Below, in pieces: positions 10,024-18,862 of a stretch of DNA of 43,967 nucleotides. This stretch comes from Paludibacteraceae bacterium (GTDB taxonomy: Bacteria > Bacteroidota > Bacteroidia > Bacteroidales > Paludibacteraceae): positions 1 to 43,967 of the forward strand of contig JAFVBR010000024.1 of assembly GCA_017479885.1 (NCBI GenBank), in the 5' to 3' direction. Made by a program: the position numbers and the translations under genes. Under the pieces are notes generated by a model. It was not told the origin of the DNA. It did no database searches and saw nothing but the letters and a program-made list of their open reading frames with translations. Each line of letters begins with the position of its first letter. Position 1 is the first letter of the stretch.

Positions 10024-12249
10024 ATGAACAATACAAGTAAGATACTGACTATATGTTTGGCATTGATGTTTTCAATGCTGGTATGCCCGGTAATGACTAT
10101 TCCTGCCTCTGCTGCAGTCTCGCAAACTCAAGCTCAGAAGCAGAATGCCCAGCGCCAGAAGGAGGCGGAGAAGAAACGCAAGGCTCAGGAAAAGCAGAAA
10201 CAGCAACGGCTGAAGGAGCAGGCAAAACGCCAGAAAGAGCGCGAGAAGGCAGAGGCACAACGCCAGGACAACAAGGCCCGTCAAACGGCAGAGAATGCTA
10301 AAACCAAGCCGTCTGCCGGCAACAATGCCAAGTCGGATGCACGTTCGCAATCAATTATAGGCGCAACTGATGCTTACGAACGCAGAGTGGCGGAAATAGA
10401 AGCTCAGAACAGAAAGATAATAGCCCGTTCAAGACGCGATCTGACTCATGCGATAGGAGTATGGGGTATGATGGGATATTCGGCAATGTTCCAGAATATC
10501 AAAGAAGCCGATGACGGTACGGGCTTCTCAGCAAAGACTTTAGGCGGATTCGGAGGCGGTGCCGGACTCGGGTACCAGTTGCGATACAACAATTTCCTGT
10601 TTAATACGGGAGTGGAGTTTGAGATGTATAACTCGGATACCAAATTGTACTCGCCTTCAGTATCTGACGACTTGCTGGCACGCACATATTCTGTTGCTGA
10701 GTATCCTACGATGAGTTATGACTACCGATTCAGAATGAATGACAAATGGAGCGGTGGTTTTGTGCAGATTCCGGTGCTTTTTGGCGGCGAGTGGGGCAGA
10801 TGGTATTTTCTTGCCGGTCCGAAAGTGGGTATAGGAGTGCTCGGAAAATCGGAGGTGTCGTCGGTTCTGTCAACCGATTTGTACGATGTGGAGTTGCCTG
10901 ACAAGATTTTTGACATAGGTTCGCATAGTGTAGTCACCGACAGAGATATGGGTGTCAATGCAGGAACACTGAAATATAATGTGAACTTGGGTTTGGCTGC
11001 GGAAGCAGGCATATATCTTGACGAGTGGCTTCAGCCCAAGCCGAAGAAAGCCAAAGGGCGTGGCAGACAAAAGCAAGAGGATAATTTCTTATCGCACTTG
11101 CGCTACCGTCTCGGTGTCTATGCGGACTATGGTCTTCTTAGCGTACAGAGCGGAAAGAATCTGGCTGACGGTGCAATAGATATACCGCCGGTATTGCCCG
11201 GTAATCCGGACCCGCTTGTTTACCCTGTTAACTCCGCTCTTTCAACCACTTATGCTGCCGGTGCGCGCGTAAATCCGTTTCTTGTAGGAGTGAAACTGGC
11301 AATATTCTACCAGTTCCCCAAGAAACAGGAGAAACTGATTCCCATACCGGCTCAGCCGATGCCTTTGTTCAGAGCGAAGGTGGTTGATGCTGAGACAGGG
11401 AAACCTGTTCAAGGTGTGATGCTCTCCATGTATAACACTGTGAAAGACAAGCAGAGCAGCAAAACGTCCAATAAAGACGGTGTAGTGATTCAACGCATGC
11501 CCAAAGCAGAATATCAGTTGTGGGCACTTCGGGCGGGATACGAACCGAGTGATACGCTCAGCTTGATGCTTTCCAAAGATATGGCAGATACTCTGCTTAT
11601 CAGTATAAAGGCTGAAGAAGTGCCGACAATATATTATCTTACAGCATACGTAAGAGACGCAGAAACCAATAATCCGTTAGCTGTGCAGGTAGCAATAGCG
11701 GACGGCACAACCCAGGTGTATTCAGGCGAGACAACTGAAGACGGATTGCTTGCAACCGACCTTCTGCCGGGTACGTATTACGCTCATCTGTCAACAGCAG
11801 GCTTCATGCCTTTGGATGATACGTTACGATTTGAGCAAGACACACTCAGCATCTATATGCAACGCATAAAAGAAGGCAAGAAAGTGGTACTGCACAATCT
11901 GTTCTTCGCTACCAACAAAACTCAGATACTGCCCGAGTCGGAAGAGGCTTTGGAAGAACTGGCTCAGTTCCTGACAGACAATCCGACAGTGGAGATACTT
12001 ATCACAGGTCATACCGATGCCGTAGGTTCGGATGCTGCCAACCAGCGTTTGTCGGAAGGTCGTGCCAAGGCTGTGTGCGACGATTTGATTATGCGCGGTG
12101 TAAGTGCCGAGCGTATAGCATCGGAAGGCAAGGGCGAGAGTGAACCGATAGCAACCAACGATACAGAAGAGGGACGTGCTCTCAACCGTCGTGTAGAATT
12201 TACGATAACAGCTACAGGAGGTGAAGATATACGCCAGATATCAGAATGA
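10024..12249 (+). CDS. Outer-membrane barrel fused to carboxypeptidase-regulatory-like and OmpA domains, 741 aa
   Basis: The order is: signal peptide (about 1-31, ending ASA); a Lys/Glu/Gln/Arg-rich coiled-coil-like stretch (about 35-96); a barrel-like region (about 137-435) resembling the previous gene product; two CarboxypepD_reg-like beta-sandwiches (about 447-525 and 537-615, each with DAETGKP- or DAETNNP-type turns); and an OmpA peptidoglycan-binding domain (about 622-735). The OmpA domain shows GHTDAVGSDAANQRLSEGRA and a final NRRVEF, the usual peptidoglycan contact segments. It should link the outer membrane to the cell wall. The gene follows the small barrel gene by 36 bases, and its stop overlaps the next start by four bases (ATGA), so it is probably translationally coupled to the adhesin downstream. 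The coiled-coil region could span periplasm or interact with partners. Confidence 0.85.
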   Translation: MNNTSKILTICLALMFSMLVCPVMTIPASAAVSQTQAQKQNAQRQKEAEKKRKAQEKQKQQRLKEQAKRQKEREKAEAQRQDNKARQTAENAKTKPSAGNNAKSDARSQSIIGATDAYERRVAEIEAQNRKIIARSRRDLTHAIGVWGMMGYSAMFQNIKEADDGTGFSAKTLGGFGGGAGLGYQLRYNNFLFNTGVEFEMYNSDTKLYSPSVSDDLLARTYSVAEYPTMSYDYRFRMNDKWSGGFVQIPVLFGGEWGRWYFLAGPKVGIGVLGKSEVSSVLSTDLYDVELPDKIFDIGSHSVVTDRDMGVNAGTLKYNVNLGLAAEAGIYLDEWLQPKPKKAKGRGRQKQEDNFLSHLRYRLGVYADYGLLSVQSGKNLADGAIDIPPVLPGNPDPLVYPVNSALSTTYAAGARVNPFLVGVKLAIFYQFPKKQEKLIPIPAQPMPLFRAKVVDAETGKPVQGVMLSMYNTVKDKQSSKTSNKDGVVIQRMPKAEYQLWALRAGYEPSDTLSLMLSKDMADTLLISIKAEEVPTIYYLTAYVRDAETNNPLAVQVAIADGTTQVYSGETTEDGLLATDLLPGTYYAHLSTAGFMPLDDTLRFEQDTLSIYMQRIKEGKKVVLHNLFFATNKTQILPESEEALEELAQFLTDNPTVEILITGHTDAVGSDAANQRLSEGRAKAVCDDLIMRGVSAERIASEGKGESEPIATNDTEEGRALNRRVEFTITATGGEDIRQISE

Positions 12250-15200
12250 AGAAAAGGCTTATCTACATATTGATAGCATTATTGCCGTTGATGCTTTGCA
12301 ATGCCCAGTTGGCTGACCGCATATCAATTCCTTATGAGTGCGATTTCGAAGACCAGTCGGAAACGGACAAATGGGTACTGAACTACAATACGCCCAATGC
12401 GACCGACCAATGGGTGATAGGCAGTGCAGCCCGCAACGGAGGAAAACACGGCCTGTATATTTCCGCATATTCGAAGTTGGATGATACCATTCCCGGTTAC
12501 AATTCGGCATTGTTCGGTGCGCGTCCGAACAAGGTTATGGCGTACAGAAAGTTCCGTGTTCCTCATGGTGCGGCTTCGTATGATGTATCATTTGACTGGC
12601 GCATGGTAGGTAACCCGATTAGTCAGCAGCAGGCTGCGTTTTATGTATATTGTGGTCCTGCAATACAGCTTACTTCGGGCAATTATCCGTATTTGAATTA
12701 CGTGAGTGAAACATCGGGTACGGGCTTGCCGGCTCGAATGCAATTTTCGGCTTTTGAGGTTGACGGAGTTTCCCGAACTTATTGGAATTACAGCAATGGT
12801 TCGAAAACATGGAAATATGCTCATCAAGCCAAGCAAGCTCCTTTGAGAGTTACCGAGTCTGCGTCTGATGAGGAATTTGTGATATTGTTTATTTGGGTTA
12901 ACAATACGATGTCAATAGGTCAGACCAATGTGGGCATTTGTATTGACAATGTGCAGATAACTTCGGCAAATGTTTCCCGTCCTGACAATTTCAGGATATC
13001 AACGGATTGTTCAGAGGAGGCGTTTCATCTTGAGTGGGAGAGTACGGCAGATTATCTTGAGCTGCAATACAGAAATGTGAATGAAGATGACTGGGCTGCG
13101 TCAATCAGTCCTATTTCACCGCAGGGGGCTTATTACCTTCACATGCGTAACGAAGGCTCCTACAATTTGCGTATAAGGGGTATAAAAGAACATGACGAGT
13201 TGAAATCTGATACAAGTGCGTGGGCAATGCAGAATGACGTGGTGTACTGGTGTCCGGATGCACATTGCATCAATTATGTTGATTTGGAAAGTGATGATGT
13301 TGTGTGCAGATACGGGTATTATCAAACAGAGAGTAGTTTTGGCATTCCGCCCTCAGACAATACTTTGACGATTGGCTATATCCCTGATGGCAGAGAGCAT
13401 GTAGGTCAGGAAGACAACTGGGATCTGTATGCGCGTCATCGCGTAATTTGGGAGCAGTTGACTGACCCCAGGACTGAAGGTTCGGTAGATGCCAACGGTA
13501 ATCCTGTTGACCCATTGCAGTGTCTTCCTGACGGGACGATGGCTACGGTAAGGTTGGGTAATCCTGAGCCGCTTTATGGTCATGAGGATATAACATATAA
13601 ATTCACGGTTGACCCCGACTATGGTTTGCTTGTGATGAGTTATGCTCCTGTGTGGAGTCCTTCTACACATGCTGACATGGAAGGTTTTGAGGTGCAGGTA
13701 ATGGACCAGAATATGCATATAATCAGCCAGAACACCATTTGCGGTAATCCGCAGTTCTCGTATGATGAGTCACTTGCCGATGTATGGAACACTTCCGGTG
13801 ACGGAAGATACAGATGGCGTGACTGGTCGGCATTCGGTTTTGACCTTACAGCCTACAAGGGCAGAGTAGTGTACATCCGTATTCACAATTGGGATTGTGC
13901 TGCGGGTGGTCACTCGGGTTATCTTTACTATTATATGACATGCGTCAGTGCGGAGCTGAAGACGGATAATTGCGGTGAGGAGAGTAAGATAAATGTGGAT
14001 GCCCCTGCAGGATTCTCCTACGAGTGGTTTGATGAGACAGGCAAGCTGCTCGGCCAAGAACGTCAGTTGAAAGATGTAGAGTCGGGGCATCACAACTACA
14101 CCTGTAAGATGTGTATGACAGACCCAATGACAGGTGACCCGTTGAATTGTTGTATAGAACTCCGCACTTCGCTTGAGCCGCGTTATCCGGTTCCTCTATA
14201 TAATGCACAGATGGTTCCTGAGCAATGCACCAATATAGTGAATTTTACGGATTTAAGTCATGTGATTACCCGCTATCAGGATACAGACGGTACAATAATT
14301 GAGAATGATGCTCCGGGAGAGCATATCGACCAGTCGGAGATATGGGTTTATCGTGCAAGCGACGGCAAGCAGGTGATGCATACGGTAGAGCCTTCATTTC
14401 AATACGAGGCACCTGAGGAAGGTGAGATTCTCAACATACGCCATCGCGCCTTGTTCGGAGGCGGAATGTGTGACAGTATAATGGAAACGACGCTTGAGAT
14501 ACCATCGATTCTTACGCCCCCCGAGGTGGTTGATACAACTATTTGTTCATCGCAAACGCCATTCCGGTTTGACAACAAGGGCTTTTCTGAATCGGTTGAA
14601 TATGTGTCGGAAAAGGTGAATGTAGCCGGATGCGACAGTATGACAACACTTCGTCTGACAGTCATTCCTACATCGTATGAGACATATTATGATACTATAT
14701 GCTCGTCCGACCTGCCTTATCATCTGAACGGATTCTCTTACCTTTATACAGGAGTATCAACACAGAGTCTTACCAGTGCTTCTGATTGCGACAGCGTGCT
14801 GACTCTCTCGCTAAAAGTAATTGAACGCATGGAACTTAGCGTGGATGAACTGCCGAGAGTGATGTGTTCGGACGACGGCATTTTGTTGATAGACTGGGAA
14901 AATCTGCCCAATAAAAGGGACAGCATCGGCAGATTTGACAGCGTTGTGGTGCATTTCAGCGACAATGCGTTGAGTACAGGCTATTTCAAAGACCTTGTAA
15001 TATATGACAATGACATAGATGAAGTAGAGATAGAGTATTCCAACGCTCTCCCTGCCGGCGATTATTTTGTAACACTGATGTTCTATCAGCCTCATGTATG
15101 TGAGCCGCAGACCTTTATCCTTCCTGTTGAAATGCGCTATGGCGGCATAATAGAGCAGAAATGGAACAATGTGCTGATGTTGCTGAACGAGCATTACAAC

Positions 15201-15614
15201 CATGGTTTCACATTTACTGAGTATCAATGGTATAAAGACGGCGTGGAAATAGAAGGTGCGACATTGCCATATCTGTATCAGGATTTGGATTTCGACTCGG
15301 AATATACGGTAAGATTAACCAGATCTGACGGTGTAGTGGCATTCGCCTGCCCGCTTCAGCCTACCGACAGAACTGACAAGCAGATTACCACATTCCCCAC
15401 ATACGTATCTGAAAATTCGTCAGTCAGTGTGCGTGCTATGAAAACTTCAACCCTTTCAATTTATACTCTTACAGGAAACGTGTACAGCATCCAGTCGCTT
15501 AGCGCAGGTGAAAATATCGTCCGTATGCCATCTGCCAGCGGCATGTATGTATTAAGGATATCTTCTGACGACGGTTCAGACACAATGTCGCAACCGCTGA
15601 TGGTGGACAAATAA
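12246..15614 (+). CDS. T9SS-exported multidomain adhesin-like protein, 1122 aa
   Basis: A signal peptide (MKKRLIYILIALLPLMLCNA) precedes a jelly-roll domain (about 22-245) and a fibronectin III-like domain (about 250-330). A second beta-domain follows, with the motif DCAAGGHSGYLYYY at about 550-563. A degenerate PKD-like domain (about 655-755), two cysteine-pair repeats (about 762-858, ending GCDS and DCDS), an Ig-like segment with YQWYKDG (about 1020), and a T9SS type A sorting tail (about 1045-1122, with LSIYTLTGN and SGMYVLRI) complete it. The same architecture recurs in the next gene, so the two are paralogs by duplication. The start ATG overlaps the OmpA-fusion stop. It is predicted to be surface-displayed; the ligand is unknown. 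Confidence 0.85.
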   Translation: MKKRLIYILIALLPLMLCNAQLADRISIPYECDFEDQSETDKWVLNYNTPNATDQWVIGSAARNGGKHGLYISAYSKLDDTIPGYNSALFGARPNKVMAYRKFRVPHGAASYDVSFDWRMVGNPISQQQAAFYVYCGPAIQLTSGNYPYLNYVSETSGTGLPARMQFSAFEVDGVSRTYWNYSNGSKTWKYAHQAKQAPLRVTESASDEEFVILFIWVNNTMSIGQTNVGICIDNVQITSANVSRPDNFRISTDCSEEAFHLEWESTADYLELQYRNVNEDDWAASISPISPQGAYYLHMRNEGSYNLRIRGIKEHDELKSDTSAWAMQNDVVYWCPDAHCINYVDLESDDVVCRYGYYQTESSFGIPPSDNTLTIGYIPDGREHVGQEDNWDLYARHRVIWEQLTDPRTEGSVDANGNPVDPLQCLPDGTMATVRLGNPEPLYGHEDITYKFTVDPDYGLLVMSYAPVWSPSTHADMEGFEVQVMDQNMHIISQNTICGNPQFSYDESLADVWNTSGDGRYRWRDWSAFGFDLTAYKGRVVYIRIHNWDCAAGGHSGYLYYYMTCVSAELKTDNCGEESKINVDAPAGFSYEWFDETGKLLGQERQLKDVESGHHNYTCKMCMTDPMTGDPLNCCIELRTSLEPRYPVPLYNAQMVPEQCTNIVNFTDLSHVITRYQDTDGTIIENDAPGEHIDQSEIWVYRASDGKQVMHTVEPSFQYEAPEEGEILNIRHRALFGGGMCDSIMETTLEIPSILTPPEVVDTTICSSQTPFRFDNKGFSESVEYVSEKVNVAGCDSMTTLRLTVIPTSYETYYDTICSSDLPYHLNGFSYLYTGVSTQSLTSASDCDSVLTLSLKVIERMELSVDELPRVMCSDDGILLIDWENLPNKRDSIGRFDSVVVHFSDNALSTGYFKDLVIYDNDIDEVEIEYSNALPAGDYFVTLMFYQPHVCEPQTFILPVEMRYGGIIEQKWNNVLMLLNEHYNHGFTFTEYQWYKDGVEIEGATLPYLYQDLDFDSEYTVRLTRSDGVVAFACPLQPTDRTDKQITTFPTYVSENSSVSVRAMKTSTLSIYTLTGNVYSIQSLSAGENIVRMPSASGMYVLRISSDDGSDTMSQPLMVDK

Positions 15615-15647
15615 TATTATAGTCAATACAGAAACCCCATTTAGGAT

Positions 15648-18600
15648 ATGAAAACAAAGCAAAATATTCTGTTAATTGCTCTCCTTGCAGCTGCTTGTAC
15701 GCTGTCAGCTCAAGTGACTTACTATTCGTGCGATTTTGAGACGGAAAGTCAAAATCAGGAATGGACTCTTTCGGCCGGTCAGCTTGCTGCCGATATTCCG
15801 CACAAATGGACTATAGATACAGCAGAGAACAATACATACGGCGGCAGCAAAGCGATGTACGTTTCGCTTGACAACGGCTCGACAGCTTCTTATAGAAATG
15901 TTTCTTCGTATGTTATAGCATATACAACAATCTATCTTGAGGCAGGCGACTACGATTTCTCGTTTGATTGGAAGGCATTGGGTTATACACTGACTGATGT
16001 GGAAGGACTATATGTAGGTTGGGCTCCTGAAACAGATTTTCTGGGCAGGACAATCAATCTTAATTCCAATACGAGTACTACCATAGGTACTACTATCAAC
16101 AACTATATTCTGAATCTTGACAATCCTGATGATAACTCAACAAAGACGCAGTTCAGAGGAAGGTCTGAGTGGCAGACCAAACTCTCGACTCTAAGCTCTG
16201 ACGGTGAGCCTCGCAGGTTGTTTTTCCTTTGGTTGAGCAGCCAGTCGGCAGCAATAAATCCCGGCGCATGTATCGACAACATAGAGATAGTGCGTAAAGG
16301 AGCGTGTCCTGCTCCTACCGAGGTGTATATTAATACAGACGAGGAGATGAATATTGTCACTCTGACATGGAGCGGTGATGCCCCTATGTATGAAGTGAGG
16401 GTGTTCAACCATACGACCGGGCGTTGGACTACCCGTACAGTGTCTGATACGACAACTATATTCAATAGCCTAAGCGAAGGCAAGTGTGATTTTTATTTAC
16501 GCAGTTTATGTGACGGCAATCTGCGAAGCGTCCCATATTCCAATTCGCCCTTTATTTATTATCCTGCGAACCATTGTATAGATTATCTGACTTTGACTGA
16601 TGAAAATTGTTCTTTTACCTCAGGTTTCCAGCAAACAACTGATACTGAGCGTCCCACATGGGAATGGTCGGCGGGAAAGATAGATTTGGGTGCTGACAAT
16701 GTGCAGTCGCAGCATGTCAGGATTGACTCACATGACGAACGAGACCCCTACACAGGCGGCATGTTGTTGAAAGTACCTGCCAATGAACTCGCATCTGTCA
16801 AATTAGGAAAGGAAGGTACAGCCGGTTCTCACCATACCGCTTCACGTGTAAAATACAAGTATCACGTTGATGCTGAAAAATCACCTGTTCTTTTGATGCG
16901 ATATGCCGTAGTACTTCAGGAACCCGGTCATGACATCGGCAAGTCAAACAGCCATCAGGACCCTCGGTTTACACTAAAAGTGTTGGATTCCAGCGGACGT
17001 TCGATTGGCTCGTGCGCAGAAGCTGACTTTACGTCATCAGGAGTTGATGAGGCTAACGGTTGGTATATGTTCCAACCTGAAACCGGCTCCAGTTTGCAAA
17101 CAACAAAAATAGTATGGAAAGACTGGACGACAGTAGGTGTTAACCTTTCCGAATATGACGGACAGGACTTGACCGTGCAACTGACTTCATACGATTGTGC
17201 TCAGGGCGGTCACTTCGGTTATGCATATTTTACTCTCGGTTGCTCTAACGGTAGTCTGTCAGGTATGTCGTGTGGTCAGGAGAACACCGAGTTCGTTGCT
17301 CCTGACGGATTTAGATACCGTTGGTTCAAGGCTTCTGCTGAGAATCAGGTTCATAACCCGCTTTTATACAGGGAATCGTATATAGAAAGCCGCGAGAGAG
17401 TATTCTCTGTTGATGTCAACGATACTCTAAGATATGGTGTTGACCTTATGTTTGAAGGTGATACAACTTGTTATTTTACTCTTTATGCGTCGTCTTTACC
17501 CTATTTCCCGGTTGCTTCAATGGAATATGAGTATAAACCGTCTGGCTGCAAGAATATATACCAATTCACTAATACCAGTCACATAAAAGAATACAACAAA
17601 ATATCAAAGACAGAGGTACATACCAACAATAAGGTTGACTATGTGGAATGGGATTTTGGTGACGGTACGACATCACTTATGGCAAACCCCGAGCATGAGT
17701 ATCCTCAAGAGGGCGGTTTGTTCACAGTCACTCTTCGTGCTTATTTGGGCGAGTGTGAACCTGATGAACAGCAATTCTATGTGTTGGTACCCAAAGTAGG
17801 GACACAGATAGATACGCTTCATGTCAATGCTTGCCGTGCAGACGGTTATGCCTATAGAGATACCACATTCACGGAATCAACTGTTTATACGGATTCGCTG
17901 GTATCTGTAATCGGTTGCGACAGTATAACAGTGCTCGATGTAAACATACTTGATACTCTTTTTACAGTAGTAGATACAATGATCATGAATACAGAGACAT
18001 TTATGTTCAATGGTAATGAGTTGTCGAAACAAGGTACATATACGGCACAGCTGAAGAGTGAATATGGTTGTGATTCAATCGTAACTTTGCATCTTTTTGT
18101 TCACGATGTTCTCAAAGTTGATATAGATTCAGTATTTACTATTTGTGCCGATGACGGAGTGCTGGATATGCCATATAGCTTTATCTCAGGTTATTCATCA
18201 ACATATTCGCTTAAGTTCAGTAGTCCTGAGATACCTGATATATTGAACGAGAGAACCGAATTAGGAGTGCTGTCAAGTGATCTTCCCACTTATATTACTC
18301 CCAATGAATACGGCTTTATTCTTGAATTCTACGACAGCATTTCAGGCGACTTGTATTTGCCGCTGAAACTCATTGTTGAATATCCTTCGTCGGTTATCAC
18401 TCAGCGATGGAATGATTTGCTTGCAGTAAGAAACAGCGATTATAATGGCGGATATGAATTCTGCAATTATCAGTGGTATAAAAACGGTGTACCTATTGAT
18501 GGCGAACAAGATTTTTATCTGTATGTTCCGGAAGGATTGGATTTGGATGCAGAGTATTCAGCAATGGTAACCCGTGCAACAGACAGTGTATCGTTGTTCA

Positions 18601-18851
18601 TCTGCCCGATAGAACTTGAAGATTATTCCGTTGTCAGAACAATTCCTACGCTGGTAGAGAAGCGTCAACCGATAACAATGAGAAACATCAGCGGAAGGGC
18701 AGCGTGGATATCTTTCAGGGGGGTAACTATTGATACTGTTTATTTTGCAGACAATGATGTGATATTAGCTCCAGGAAACGAGGGGTGGTACATATTGAAT
18801 GTGATTGAAGATGGAGGTACGAGTCGTTCGTACAAGGTTAAAGTGGAATAA
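15648..18851 (+). CDS. T9SS-exported PKD-containing adhesin-like protein, 1067 aa
   Basis: A signal peptide (MKTKQNILLIALLAAACTLSA) is followed by a jelly-roll (about 20-215), a fibronectin III-like domain (about 220-300), and a second beta-domain with DCAQGGHFGYAYF at about 517. A canonical PKD domain (about 638-718, WDFGDGTT), two cysteine-pair repeats (about 722-822), an Ig-like segment with YQWYKNG, and a C-terminal sorting-like domain (about 990-1067, with EGWYILNV) follow. The second repeat has lost its first cysteine (DTMIMNTE where ICxGE is usual). It is paralogous to the preceding gene and lies 33 bases after it. It is probably displayed on the surface through T9SS. The sorting tail is less typical than its neighbour's. 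Confidence 0.83.
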   Translation: MKTKQNILLIALLAAACTLSAQVTYYSCDFETESQNQEWTLSAGQLAADIPHKWTIDTAENNTYGGSKAMYVSLDNGSTASYRNVSSYVIAYTTIYLEAGDYDFSFDWKALGYTLTDVEGLYVGWAPETDFLGRTINLNSNTSTTIGTTINNYILNLDNPDDNSTKTQFRGRSEWQTKLSTLSSDGEPRRLFFLWLSSQSAAINPGACIDNIEIVRKGACPAPTEVYINTDEEMNIVTLTWSGDAPMYEVRVFNHTTGRWTTRTVSDTTTIFNSLSEGKCDFYLRSLCDGNLRSVPYSNSPFIYYPANHCIDYLTLTDENCSFTSGFQQTTDTERPTWEWSAGKIDLGADNVQSQHVRIDSHDERDPYTGGMLLKVPANELASVKLGKEGTAGSHHTASRVKYKYHVDAEKSPVLLMRYAVVLQEPGHDIGKSNSHQDPRFTLKVLDSSGRSIGSCAEADFTSSGVDEANGWYMFQPETGSSLQTTKIVWKDWTTVGVNLSEYDGQDLTVQLTSYDCAQGGHFGYAYFTLGCSNGSLSGMSCGQENTEFVAPDGFRYRWFKASAENQVHNPLLYRESYIESRERVFSVDVNDTLRYGVDLMFEGDTTCYFTLYASSLPYFPVASMEYEYKPSGCKNIYQFTNTSHIKEYNKISKTEVHTNNKVDYVEWDFGDGTTSLMANPEHEYPQEGGLFTVTLRAYLGECEPDEQQFYVLVPKVGTQIDTLHVNACRADGYAYRDTTFTESTVYTDSLVSVIGCDSITVLDVNILDTLFTVVDTMIMNTETFMFNGNELSKQGTYTAQLKSEYGCDSIVTLHLFVHDVLKVDIDSVFTICADDGVLDMPYSFISGYSSTYSLKFSSPEIPDILNERTELGVLSSDLPTYITPNEYGFILEFYDSISGDLYLPLKLIVEYPSSVITQRWNDLLAVRNSDYNGGYEFCNYQWYKNGVPIDGEQDFYLYVPEGLDLDAEYSAMVTRATDSVSLFICPIELEDYSVVRTIPTLVEKRQPITMRNISGRAAWISFRGVTIDTVYFADNDVILAPGNEGWYILNVIEDGGTSRSYKVKVE

Positions 18852-18862
18852 TTTGGATATAT

